DNA of 64,000 nt from Pyxicephalus adspersus (Eukaryota; Chordata; Amphibia; Anura; Pyxicephalidae), in the NCBI RefSeq assembly GCF_032062135.1, contig NC_092861.1, forward strand, positions 65,192,992-65,256,991, written 5' to 3'. Under the pieces are notes generated by a model. The model worked only from the letters and a program-made list of their open reading frames with translations, was not told the DNA's origin and ran no database searches. Of the stretch, positions 12,448 through 24,983 are shown piece by piece. Numbering within the stretch: position 1 is the first letter of the stretch; each line of letters begins with the position of its first letter. The translations under genes were made by a program, and so were the position numbers.

Positions 12448-15054
12448 AGTCAGACATAGGCATAGGAGGATATTACAATGTGCAGGCTTGATCAGCCCTC
12501 CAGCATACATCTTTACCAGCCCTTTTGTGAATAATTAGTCATAGATTTGTGTTTTTAGCCTATGCAGAAGAATAGGGGAGTATGGTATGCTATAGGAAAA
12601 GCTATATGCATCAGCTAATCTGAGAAAATAGTGATCAATAGTGACATGGTTTGCTGATCTGTTATATTGATTGTTTACCTTGGTCATTTATCTATCAAAT
12701 CTGTGATGTTAGCCTGTCCAAATCAGAAAATGTATATGTATTTCAGGCTTCATAGACCTAGCCAAACTATGTGCTCCTGTTGATGGACTTTTGCTGGCTA
12801 TAAATGGGTTTTACATTCCCCTTCAAGTCTTTCAGAATGCAAAACTTACTTAAAGCGGGTAAACTACTGGTCAGAAAAAGGTCAAATGTGGGAATGCACC
12901 TGGTAAATATTTCAAAATGATCTCAGAAGGGATCTCAAACCGATGTCAACTGAACCAAATACTGCAATTTATGTCAGCAGGTCTGATTGGGTTTAATTTA
13001 GTCCAGTACTGGATGATAATAATACCTCAGTTGATTAAATCAGTTTTGATGTTGCATAAACGATTGCTACTGAGCAAATCCATTTTACCAGTGGCAAAAC
13101 TTGTATAATAGGTTGACAGCGATAAACATGAACTACTATCTATACCTAAATCAAAGAACAGTGCAAAGATTTACCAATTGTGATTGCAGGAAATATCATA
13201 ACACTATTACCACAGTATATTTTTTATTACTACCTTTTAGGCTGTTAAAATATCTTCCATAGTTGCTTGGAGGAACTAGTAAAATTAACAGCTCAGTTTT
13301 AAAGAACATCAGATGTTTGCCATTCAAACAACTGTATTCATCCAAACTGTCAGGTTTGCAGCCTTGCTATTACTCTGAAGACCCTGTTAAAATGTTGAAC
13401 AGACTCAGGTGTTTATTTGGCCTTGCGCTACCAGAAAATTAATCTGATCAGATAATTATCTATGATGCAATAGTGCAATGAAAATATTTAGGTTGTTTAA
13501 AAAAAATCTAAAATGAAAGTCATTATTTTTATTTCCAATAATTTTCCACATTCAATAAAATGTAAAAATATATTTAGTGCACTAAACTGATTAGTAGTCA
13601 GCCAAACAACCTCCTATTTATCCACTGTAGCAGGTTACATGTTGAGTTAGCATTAAGAAATGGATGAGCTACTGAATGAATAATGTACCGATGTTGAAAA
13701 CCACTCAGCTCTTTAACAGCAGAAATAAAAATATGTAAGAAAGATGTACAGAGAAATAGGACACAGCAGTTGTAAAGGTTAATTTATGAACATCTATAAG
13801 TATGGTGCAAAAACCTCTCTTTCTGTAAACGATCCCTATTTTGTGTAATGCTCAGAATGAATATCAGAATAAATAAAATAAGATGGGTGGACAATATTCT
13901 GCTCTTTAACTTCATATAAAACTTTTGATATTATGTCCTTTTCCCTCATGTACCATGGGGCTACTGAATCGTAAATGCACTAGTACACATTAGCTGGTGC
14001 TTAGCAACCAGGGGTACAAGTATATTTCTGTTTATTGCTCAAGATTTTATTTTAAGTGCTACCGTAGGCTGCATCCTGGGAGATGATGTCTACTTTATCA
14101 ATATCAGTCTGAAAGATTAAAAAGGATCTGGGAGTGCAATATACTCCCCACTTACTTTTAAAAGCTGTTGCCCTACTTATCAAGGTACAACCCGCCTGCC
14201 TGCCAGTCTTGTTTATTTTACATAATACGAAGCAAATGTCTTTAAAAGCAGATGCTGCTTTGAGATCAAAATGGAATACTAACCAGTTTTATACCAAACA
14301 AAAAAATCTTTACTGACTGAAATGTGTTTATCCTATTTGGCACTCCTAATACTGAATCAAAATACATAATGTAAATGAATTCTAAACTTGTCTCTATGGG
14401 TGAAGCATATGCCTTCCATAGATACAAAGCAACTATTATGTACAGGTAGAATTATCCAATAATATTTAGTTCAATAAATTAGTAGGGTCTGTAAATATTC
14501 AATAAATTTAATATTTAGTTTAAAAATAGACTGCTCATTGAGCTTGGTAAATAGGTAAATACGATCAATTTAAATATCATTATGAATAAAAAAATTCTAG
14601 TTTCATGATTTTTCATTTCAGTAATTAAAATCAACACAGCCTTACCATATTTATTAACCTTGGTGAACATCAAGTTTTCCAAATAAACATCCTATACCAT
14701 TTTATTCATAGTTCTAAGTAGAAGGTGTAATTGCATGATATATAAAGGGAGACAAGAGGATGTAACCTAACAATCATTTAACAAAGTTAACTAAACTAAA
14801 GTGGTCACTAAAAGTGGTCAAGTAATATGCCATGGAATTGTGTATGGAAAACATTATTTGTATACCAAGGTATAGATGATAAACTAATGCAATATAGCAG
14901 TAGATTGAATCCTAATGTCATTGCAAATGCATGTGGGTATATGAAAAATGCAAAGCTCTGTGGGGGAAAGGCAATTGGGCAAGATAGAATGGCTCCTGTC
15001 TGGGAGACCTTGACTTTACTGTATAGGCGATCCATTTTTTTAATAATTCCACAC

Positions 15055-15397
15055 CAGGGGTGTCCAACACGTCGATCACAATCTACTGGTTGATCGCAAA
15101 GGCAAAGCAAGTCGATCCAGGAGCCCTGCCTTACCCCTCCCTGCTGTTTACCGGACGCCCTGCTGTTCATCTATGGGGATTCTCTCATTCAGCTTTCCTG
15201 TCACTATAGTCTTGTAGTGAAATATCTGTGCAATGTTCTGCCATTCAATGTTCCATTAGCTCCAGACACTTCTGTGTACTATACTCAGTATATATATATA
15301 AATAAACATATGTTTAGCATTTTTGTTGTTGGTGGATCATTTTGACTTGGTCATTTTAAAAGTAGCTCGCTAACCAAAAATGCGTGGGTACCCCCTG
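15055..15397. mobile_element. hAT-type non-autonomous transposon, 343 bp
   Basis: The left end CAGGGGTGTCCAACACG and the right end (reverse complement CAGGGGGTACCCACGC) are flanked by 8-bp repeats TTCCACAC (15047-15054) and TTCTACAC (15398-15405). The interior has GTCGATCACAATCTACTGG and, opposite, AGTAGCTCGCTAACC. Two overlapping open frames here are chance frames in this repeat. Confidence 0.85.
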
Positions 15398-15506
15398 TTC
15401 TACACATTCTTTTGGCACTTTGTAGTAACTAAGGGAATTCCTCATATAGTCCTCTACATAATTCATGGATTAGGGTACTTCATTAGCAATGAGTCGGCAT
15501 CTTGGT

Positions 15507-16193
15507 ATTTAGGACTTTAGGAGGCTGAAATTAATTTATGATTAACATACCACATCAATTGTACATACACATTAAATCATATACATCAATCTATCTGTAT
15601 TCTTTATTGATCTTTATTGATCTGTATTCTTTATTGGTCATTTCTCGACACATTTCTTGGAAACGGTCCACTTCATCAGGAGGAAACCAACAGGAGAAAA
15701 TTTAAGGTAGAATGGTCAGCTCCATGATTGTGTTATCCCCTCAGGCATTGGGTGCTGGTCCCAGCTCCATTGCAGGCTTAGATGGACATAGGACTAGCAG
15801 CATTCATATCAGATTGAATTTTCATCAGAGTATGTATATATAAATGGCTATTATATTTCTGGTGTATTCATCTAAATGGGTAAAACAGTTGAATTTGCTG
15901 ATTTTGGTTAAATTGCAAACTGCATAGTAGCCACTTTTGAACCCTGCACCCAATGCCTGAGGGGATCATACAATTATGGAACTGTCCATTCTATCTTAAA
16001 TTCTCTCTTATCGTTTACCTCTAGATGAAGTGGACTGTTTCCACGAAATGCGTTGAGGAATGAACAAAGCTCAATTAGGAATACAGATTTATGTAAATGA
16101 TTTTAATGTGTATGTATAATTGATGTGGTATGTTAATCAATAAAAGTTTTAATCAACTGAAAATTTGTTTTTCAGCCTCCTAAAGTCCCTATT
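15507..16193. mobile_element. Large fold-back element, 687 bp
   Basis: Left arm about 15507-15765 and right arm about 15940-16193 are inverted copies. Both carry ACTTTAGGAGGCTGAAA, TTAACATACCACATCAATT, a TCCACTTCATC segment and CCCCTCAGGCATTGGGTGC. The loop is about 175 bp and non-repetitive. No coding capacity. The arms differ by point changes and short indels, so it is an old insertion. Confidence 0.85.
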
Positions 16194-16351
16194 TTTTGAA
16201 TAATAAAATAAACATATATGGCCCCTTAGGGATAAAGCAAAATTGTGTTGAAAGTACGTAGACAGAGTATATTCAACTATTTAGATATTGGTATAAGGTT
16301 TAGAAATAATTTGCTTGCACCAGTCACAGTGGATTTGTTATAGAAATTATA

Positions 16352-16533
16352 GAGGATGCACTTTCATCTGTGAAGCTGGGTGATCCAGCAAACCTGAATT
16401 GATCTGGTCCAGGATTCAAAACAACAAATGGCAAATGACTTTGAAGAAATCCATCCCAGGTTTGCTGGATCACCCAGCTTTACAGATGAAAGTGTATTCT
16501 CTCCAGCCTTGGAGAGCTTTAATAAATCAGGGC
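16352..16533. mobile_element. Palindromic MITE copy 1
   Basis: The arms AGCTGGGTGATCCAGCAAAC and, opposite, GTTTGCTGGATCACCCAGCT pair almost perfectly around GGTCCAGGATTCAAAAC. It ends GAGAGCTTTAATAAATCAGG. Same family as five other copies in the window. Confidence 0.9.
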
Positions 16534-18350
16534 AATGGTATGAAAATCAGGGTTCCTTAATTATTTGAGTCCCCATTCTTTTTCCTCTGTACTTCCCTAA
16601 GTCAGAGAACTGACTGGCAAAGTATCATTTCTGCACATTATACTTTTTAGCATTTGTAGTCTTCAGTTTATGTAATTTGTACAGCCCCATATATTTACCA
16701 CAAAATATAACTGGTAAAGTCAGCTGATTAAAATAATATCAGAGTGTGACTTTTTGTAATATATTGAAATCATAAAGCTCAAAGTAAACTTATGCATACT
16801 GCTTAAGAAGAGCTTTATTTGCCTTTCACTGCTTAATTGTGATGCATGCAGGAAAACAAATGGTTTGCGTATATTGTTGGCATAACATTAAGATAAGATT
16901 AAGTCAGAGTGACAAGGGGACAAATTAGCACAACGGTGACTTTTCATGGGTTTGCAATTGCTATGAATTTGAATGACATTGGGTTCTCTTATGTGAGCAT
17001 TTTGTGCCAACTCAGTAAATTCAAATACCATCTGCATCATCCATATAATTGATGCAGCCTGGTGATTCATTTTGGGAGAGAATATTTTATTTTTAAATGT
17101 ATTTTAATATCTAATTATATTATTATATTTGTCTATTTTTTAATCTTAGTTTACTACCTTTTTTTTTTTAATTTACTATTTTTTGAAGGGGGCTAAGCAG
17201 TAACAGATCAGTTCTATTTGTTATCTACTGTTGTCACATCCCCTACAACACAAAACATAAGCATAGGGATTCAAGTGGTAAAATCACATTAACAATAATA
17301 AAAGAAATGTATATGAATTTATACAAATATGAACTATAAGACTTTAGATCTTCTGTTTCAGTTTGTAAGTGTGTAAAGTTCAGACAGTGAAAACTCAACA
17401 TAACAGATATCAAACCTGTCATTATTTGAAGGGCATTCTACTAGAAGCTTCAATGGTTTGACTTTATTCCTTTTTCTTACTCAAAAGACTTATCTTAAAT
17501 TAGAAGTAGCATTTCAAATTAAAATAAAACCAGTCTTGTGCAGCTTTAAAGTTCATTAACCACATTATAATGCACATAAATTCTCCATGACCAATTCCAG
17601 TTTTGACATTTATGTTCAATTGTTGCACTAAACTGCTGAATGATAAACCCGTATTATAAGTTCTGCTACATTAGGAGTTCAATTGAACAAAAACTACTGC
17701 TTACAATGTATGTATCTTTGAAGCATTTATTAAAAAGCAGCTCTATCCAGTCTGTTAAATATACAGATAAAGCAGTATCACTTACCAAAAGATGTGAAAA
17801 GTAATCTAAACACTCTTGTAACCCACCGTGTTGAGGATAGCACATTATGAACAAATTTTCTAAAGCCTGGCAAAGGAAAAACTCTGCAAGCTTCTACATA
17901 AGAACCTGTGAACGTGAACAACTTTTATAGTGATAGCTGAGCTGAATCAGACAAATGGAAAGTGAAGCCTATGATCTCCCTAAGACAGCAGTGGGTTGGT
18001 TTACCTAGATGGGATTCCAATGAGGGGAATGGTGCAACAATTGATTGAAACCCCAGAACTGATTGAAATCCCAGAGTTTAAAGCCGAGGAACATTTTATT
18101 TCATATATTATTGTTATATGCTTAAACTAAAAAAATAATTTAGAGTTGTATGTGTTTGAAATAATATTCAGCCAAGCAAAACAAGGCCACCCCTACAACT
18201 AATGTCAGAAATATAAGATGTTTTGTCATCTGATTTACTTTTAATTATACCTCATCTTTATTCTTGTTCCATCGGCTATATGCCCAGTGGCTCAATTAGA
18301 TGAAATCCTAGATCCGATTTACGTTATGCTACCTTTCTCTTGAAGAACAT

Positions 18351-18390
18351 GATGAACTTGTTCGTGATGAACTTGTTCGTGATGAACTTG
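18351..18390. repeat. 15-bp tandem repeat, 2.7 copies
   Basis: Unit GATGAACTTGTTCGT at 18351, 18366 and a partial at 18381. It is the source of the repeated HHEQV-like residues in a chance minus-strand frame. Confidence 0.9.
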
Positions 18391-18439
18391 GTGACAACAA
18401 TGATGAAGCGTTTTAAATTGAAGAGGACTCTGTTCATAA

Positions 18440-18648
18440 GGGATTTGATCAGCCATCTTTCTAATTTCCTGGAAAACCTTGGTGCAGTCAGTGATCAGTA
18501 AGGTGAATGATTCCACCAAGATTTGAAGGTCATGGAAGTCATGATATCAGGGTAGTTGGGATGTACATATGATGGCTGACTATTGTTGGAGCATCCGGTG
18601 GGATTGTCTTAACACTGAACACTCCAGGAAAAGCTTTAGGCATAATTT
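18440..18648 (+). pseudogene. Relic of the unknown transposon protein found at 37.3-38.5 kb
   Basis: Plus-strand conceptual reading gives SHLSNFLENLGAVSDQ, a stop, GE, a stop, then FHQDLKVMEVM. After a frameshift it reads YQGSWDVHMMADYCWSIR and ends HSRKSFRHNL. This aligns with the C-terminal RYQGRWDRHMMADYW region of the copy inside the 36986-38703 element. At least two stops and one frameshift make it non-functional. Element ends are unclear; CAGTG near 18950 could be one terminus. Function of the protein is unknown to me; a transposase role is inferred from the other copy. Confidence 0.65.
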
Positions 18649-18959
18649 ATTACCTTAACTGCTTACCCGAATTTTTTTTTTACTGTAAAAAAAAATGTCA
18701 TGGAGTAACAATAAATCCTTTGTATGAACAAAAGAAAATTAAATAAACAGTACATTCAAGTTATTATTTCATTAATTTTTCATTGTATGTACAATTTGTA
18801 TGTTTTTTGACAAAAATGGAGGGTACCCTGTATTGTATAAACTGGATGTGACAGCAAAAAGCTGGGGTCATTTCTGGATTCACCATCCAAAATTTAGTAA
18901 AAAACAAGTGTAGGATCTAACTCAACAAAAAATGCGTTCCCCAGTGCTATCAATAAAAA

Positions 18960-19330
18960 GTTTCCAAACTCCCAAAAAACTCATGGTTCTATATCTAAAG
19001 ATGCCTCTACCCAAATATTCTGAATAACATAACACAGATTTTCTTTAAAAACCTTCAGAGCCTGAGAATCTAAAGATATTTTATGCAGAGTATATTTCTT
19101 GGCTACCAAGAAGATAATGGAAAGGAGTCTTACACTACTCACAGAGATGTGGGACCTCTGAATTGAGGACCATGCTGAGGAAAAGGGAATGTAGTTCACC
19201 AAGAACCTTAGCGCATAACTGGCTACTAATCTTAAGAATCTCTTTATTTGCGTGGTACAATTCCGCCTGATCGTGTTTGCATTTGGGACATCCAGATAAA
19301 CCAGTGAGGCCAATCAGATAGGCATAGTTT
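18960..19330 (-). pseudogene. Probable L1-clade LINE ORF2 C-terminal relic
   Basis: A minus-strand frame reads GCPKCKHDQAELYHA, a C-x2-C-x8-H arrangement like the zinc knuckle near the end of L1/Tx1-type ORF2 proteins. The final Cys is lost to a stop. Downstream text (KVLGELHSLFLS and similar) has no clear match in my memory. The frame is broken by stops. Family assignment is tentative. Confidence 0.4.
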
Positions 19331-20904
19331 GTGGAAATGTAGGCTTTAAATGAAACAACTTAGGGACAATTTTCCTTTACATAGCTGAAAGTAAAGCCAA
19401 CCAGGCTCTGGAAAGGTCACAAAAAATGTCTGAAGACAAAATATCTGGGAAAAAAAGAACATGTGGCCACCCCATATAATTTTGCATACATTACATTAAT
19501 CCTAAATCTGTTGTGCAGCTCAGAAATTTTCCTTTTGGGCAAGTTAGGTGTAGGAAACAATCGCTAGGAGTCACTAGGAGAAAGATTTCTGACAATACAA
19601 GATAGTGAACTTAAAGCAGGTAAGTATGTTTTATTGCAGAGGAGATATCACCTAACCCATTCTGCAATATAGACCTGCCTTCAAGTGAAACTATAGTACT
19701 GCTTTAAATTTTAGACGACTGAACTATCAAAAAAGTCAGTAGTAAATAGGCATCTCCTCCAAGTCTAACAATTATATGCTCTTCTTCTACCAGGCCATAC
19801 ACAGAATACAGGGGAATAGATAGTGTGCCAGATACTGCTCTAAGGTGAGCAACCCATTAAAAAAATCCTATTGAGACAAAAACAATGAAAAGAAAAACAA
19901 ACTGCCACATTAACCTATAACAATGTCAGTTCAGCAATTACATTCTTTCTAGTTATATCATGACAGATTTTCATTAACAGCTGCATTTCAGTATTTCAAA
20001 TTCTGATTCCATCTGGTTGCATTAGTTGACTACCCAAGAGTACACAAACATGTTCTCCAAGTCTACAAATTACACGACCTTCTTAAGGGTAAAAACACAG
20101 CATTCATTAGTATTTCATAAATAAACCATTATGTGTAACAATAGCAAACTTGTTAAGTGACATTTCGAAAGGAAGAAAAATTGATTGCGCTATTTTTTAA
20201 ACATATAAGTTACTCCATCTTGTACATAAACTGCTTAACATAATGGTAATAAAGGAAATAAAAGTTTACCCTAAGTGACATAAAACAGATACTGCTCTCA
20301 AATAAAATAGAGCCGCTGGCTACTTGATAATGAATCCTGAAACTTATCAATTAAACTTTCTTGATGTCTGGGATCAGGCATACGGCGGATTCCATTTCAA
20401 TAATTGGAAAGTTCGGCACTTCCACTATTCTAAAGCCTGAAGCACTGTAGACACAATTTGGACAGACTCTTGTGTGAAATTTACATTTACATTTTGTAAA
20501 TCACGAAAGCATAAAGCATGAAAAAGCTCCTTTTACATTTAGCTTAAATGCCAACATATCACATAAGCTGTAATGGTTACATACTCTCAAATGTGTATTA
20601 CAGAAATGGAATGTTGTTTATTTGTCAACAGAGCAAATTATATAAACCAGGTCCCAACAATCTGCCGTTTGAAAGATAAATTAAATGGTGCTCTCGTCAC
20701 CTTTTACACAAGCCAAAAGAGATTTGTTATTAGCATACTTGGCCATGTAATATGTCAATGTTCTCTCTGTAATCATCATGGAATTACCAAGAAGACATTA
20801 AACAAGGCATTTACAACCAAAATATGTTTACCTTTGTGGATTTTTATACCTTTGAAGCAGTGCTCCCAAGTCACCTTTGGCTAATTACTAGTGTTAGTGT
20901 TACA

Positions 20905-21185
20905 GCTGTGACCGCAAAGTTCCCACAGTCATGTGACCATGGGAAGTGAACTGCAGATGAACTCTGCAGTTCCACTACAATCCCTGGGGCACTACAGGTT
21001 CATTTACCTGTAGTGCCCCGGGGATCGCACACTTTTCTCAATGATTGCAGACTTGGCTGCAATCATTGATTAGCTCAGTGTGCAATCCCCGGGGCACCAC
21101 AGGTTAATAAACCTGTAGTGCTCAGGGGATCGCACACACTTCTCAATGATTGCAGACTCTGCTGCAAACATTAGGAAGATGTCCA
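20905..21185. repeat. Hairpin-rich repeat with two 105-bp direct units
   Basis: Copy A is 20986-21090 and copy B 21091-21185. Each opens with a hairpin; in copy A the arms GGGGCACTACAGGT (20986-20999) and its exact complement (21006-21019) pair over 14 bp. The segment CCCATGGTCACA (in reverse), with GAACTGCAGATGAACTC beside it, is shared with the element at 60.4-61.07 kb. Confidence 0.75.
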
Positions 21186-22792
21186 ACCTGCAAGTATCTC
21201 TGACTCTCTCTGACACTACCAATTACAACTCTAGTACTGAATGTCCAAATTAAGTCGCCCCCAAATTTTTAATTATTTGAGAGAGGAGACCTTCAAAATT
21301 TTAATGTAGTCCTACTAAAGTTTATTGACACTACAGATCACAGAAAGTAATAAGCTGGGAGCAGACTGATTGACAAAAGGTCTCGGACTTAAAAAATAGT
21401 AATCCCGCCTATGGCCTGAATTGACATTAAAATTCTATATGATTACATTGCAGTTTTATACTTTCCCTGTGTGCTGATTGCTGGCATGTGAAATGTGCTT
21501 AAAAAAGCAGTTTCAGGGAATTAGAGAAACCTATCATTAAACTACTTCTACAATTCAAAAAATACTGCAGCTGCAAAAAGGTTGAACTCAGTTCTGTGCA
21601 ATCTAAACAGTTCTTTACAATCTACTGCAAGCTTGCTCCAAAAACACCTTCCTGTGTGTTCTGCTTCCTGAACCCTATGCTGCTCTATCTCTGCGTGATG
21701 CATTAGCAATTAGTGTAGCTTGATCATGACTCTGTTCAGTTCTAGACCAGTTTGACCACAAATATCTCAATTTTCAAGTTTGGGCTAGACCTGAACACCA
21801 TTGAAACAGGGGAAAATAATTCTTATAGGTTTTTATGGTCTCAGGAAAGTGAATACAGCAGTTAAAAAAACAATGCCATAAGAATGACCACCAAACGTCT
21901 CAGGAACATTGGGTTAATTAACATACAAAGTAGAGAGACCTGAATAGCAGTGAATAGGGACCATTTTATGCAGCAACATGACATAGAAACAAATCCTTCA
22001 ATTTACAGACCTCTGGGATCCTTAAATCCCGCTAGAAGCAAAAATGAACCTAATATGAAGTATGTGTCACTGAAGCTAAAAATCAGAGTTTTAGCTCTCT
22101 GGATTTGTAAGTTAAAAGTATATTGTGGCACCCTATTGGCATGGTATTGCGAAGCAGAAAAACATTTTTTAGTAAAAAAAAAACAAACAATTAAAGCGTC
22201 AGCCCTTAAGTATATGGGTATACCGTTTACATTTGACTGTGGTACCACAATTGAACAACAGTATCAATAAGCATGCAAATTTAGGCAGAAATCCCTTTCA
22301 GAGGTCTTCTTAAGAAAAATAAATAGACAGGCCTTATAGCAGGAACAGAAGGCAGAAGCCTAAGCTCTTTCAGTTTAATGTATTGTGTTTATTTTTTATC
22401 TGAAATGGAAGGGGGAGGTATTTGCTGGAGGAGAAGGAAGCTATGCAATTACTCCTTGCTACCACACTATATTGACCTATTCTCCTATAAAGAATTACAT
22501 AATGTCCCTATCCAAGCTTACTGGACCAAATACCTATGGCCAGGCACACCCTGCCGATGAGAGCACTCTGAAGTGACAGGTACATGAAATAGGAGTCCAC
22601 CGGGCTGTTTAACAGCGGCTGCATTTCCCTAATTTGTCTTTGGGACGGACGGGATGTGAAATGAACAATGGTATTAACTGTATGGCCTAAAGGTGTAGAA
22701 ATTTAAATGTTACAATCTCATTTAAAAGATAAATATTCCATAGATACAAAGGTTTCAATTAGCAGACACTGTATGCACATACATGGCCAGAT

Positions 22793-23010
22793 TATTATTA
22801 ATTATTAAACAGGATTTATATAGCGCCAACATATTACGCAGCGCTGTACATTAAATAGGGATTGCAAATGACAGACTAATACAGACAGTGATACGGGAGC
22901 CAGGATGCAAAGTTATCCACAAATTGTGATACTGGGCCAGGAGGGCGGTAGACAACAGCAACAATGAGGGGTAAGGGGCTAAAGAGTCGGACAGATATTA
23001 GGGAAGAAAA
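22793..23010 (-). pseudogene. Internally deleted APE-type LINE: endonuclease fragment joined to 3' tail
   Basis: The minus-strand frame includes SPLPLIVAVVYRPPGPVSQF, the conserved YRPP segment of the apurinic-type endonuclease of L2/CR1/Rex-like LINEs. It is followed within about 60 bp by the element's 3' tail (GCGCTGCGTAATATGTTGGC, in reverse at 22825-22844) and a TTAATAATAAT end. The whole reverse transcriptase is missing. Stops and loss of most of the protein make it a dead copy. Its 5' limit is uncertain. Confidence 0.7.
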
Positions 23011-24933
23011 GGGATCTAGCTGTTTCAGCGCCACCACTTCATCAACACACACACATACAAAATACTGCACATAGTAGTAGTACAAGTAGCTGCTTTGTCC
23101 CCCTCTATCCTAACTGCACCTTGTACTGGGTTTAGAGACCCTTGTTTATAGTTTAGTGGTTACCAGTGACAGTGAGATTGGTTGGTAATGCACTTCTACT
23201 ACAGCCTGCCCTACAGACACCTACAAGTACTTCCTCACTATGCTCACTAAGTGATGATTACAGTGTTTTTGGTACAATAAGGAATGATTAGAACACCTAT
23301 GACATTTGTAGTGGGGTTGGAATTTCCTCTCAATTTTGCAACATTCGTCTCACTCAAAATTGACAAAATATTTGAGCTAAAATTAATTTTAAAAAGCAAA
23401 GCATACTAAAGCTTTGTCTTTATATTTATGTTGACAGGCTACATTTGAAAAATGTATTTCATGGCTTTGGTCGGCACATTATTGGCACCTGTCTAACAAG
23501 TAACTAGAATTTGCAAAGAAGCAATGCTGACATTGCTAATTGTTAATTCTAAATTTAAAGACCACCAAAATAAACAATTCAATTAATACCCAATCAGGTA
23601 GGTCCTTGTAGTTGTTGGTAGAGCCAATTCACATTGTGCAATATTATTTTAGAATGAATGGTCAGATTTATTGATCTGACCCAACTGTAATATTTCTCCA
23701 ACTATTCTTAAATTTTTTTAAATTGCGTCTTTAATAAAAGGGAGCCTGGGGATACAAATGGTAAATGACCCCATTAAAAACACCTATTTCTATCTCCAGC
23801 TGTAAACTTCTTTGGAATTCCTTTGAGAATACTAGGATCACTCATTGGTCTTGATACATATATATTATATGATGCTTAGGTTTAGGCTAATCCAGAGCTT
23901 TTTCTGTGTTGTCCAATGAGATTTCCTATGCAATTTTGTGCACAAACTTCAAAGCTAAATCTAGGAACAAAAATGTAATATACTGAAGTTTACCTAAGTC
24001 CTTAAATGTAATGGCTTGGTTTTGTTTTTCAGCCTTTTTTCACCGCTGAATCCTGCTATACTTTCTTTCCAAGGGTGACGCCCTAAAACAGGACTTTGGC
24101 CACTACACCATCCTATCTTCTCTATATCACAGTAGAGGGGTTTTAAAGTTTTCAGAGATAGTTTAGAATAATGTAACTGCTATAAGTGCAGCACAGGCAG
24201 AAAGCACAGTAATCGGCTTACAAGATCAAATGGTATGTACAAAAATGATTTCAATTACCATACCAGGAGGGACCAAATAAAACATTTTAATTGTTATAGT
24301 TTTCAAACCCCCCAAATACACACATTTATGTGCATATACCATACCAATTGCATTATAATTATGTAATCTGTGCACTTCTATAACATCACAGGCAGAAATA
24401 TATAATATTATTTGTGATATTGTGTAATCATTTTAATTAACCACGTGTGTGCTGATGAAAATTATTTAGAGCCTTTAGAGATAAAATAATACAGTGCTAC
24501 ATTTGTTTTCCAATTCTAACTAGTAATACAAAGCATGACATTTAAATTAGTGTCCTATTTTTTTATGAGTCTATAAAAGCTTTAATGATTTTTTGAATTC
24601 CATTAACATCTTAACTGCCCTAAACTGCAAAACAAGCTTATTGTAATTTTACAGTTAGACTGCCAGGCTTAGCTTACATTACTATATTACAGAAAAAACA
24701 GTTCATTTCTTTCACATTCAAACTGTTGCTTTGTTCTGCTAGAAAGCCCTGGAGCATTTTCGATCCCTCACAATAAAAAAAATGGTACCAAGCAAGCACA
24801 AAGTAATTGTAATTTTTATGATTAGAAAAAAAGCCAATTAGATGCTGATGCATATTAAAATAAGGGATAACTATTACAGTAGCCATGGAACACTTAAATA
24901 AATTGAAAAAAACATTAGGAAACACACTTTAAA

Positions 24934-24936
<3 letters not shown>

Positions 24937-24979
<43 letters not shown>
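24937..24979. repeat. (AT)n microsatellite
   Basis: About 21 uninterrupted AT units. Confidence 0.95.

Positions 24980-24983
<4 letters not shown>

Noticed and set aside
14808..15170. Overlapping open frames on both strands
   Set aside because: They run into the hAT element at 15055, show no domain and have no splice or promoter context.
18319..18519. Frame with repeated QVHHE residues as a metal-binding peptide
   Set aside because: The repeat is the translated 15-bp tandem unit on the strand opposite the transposon relic.
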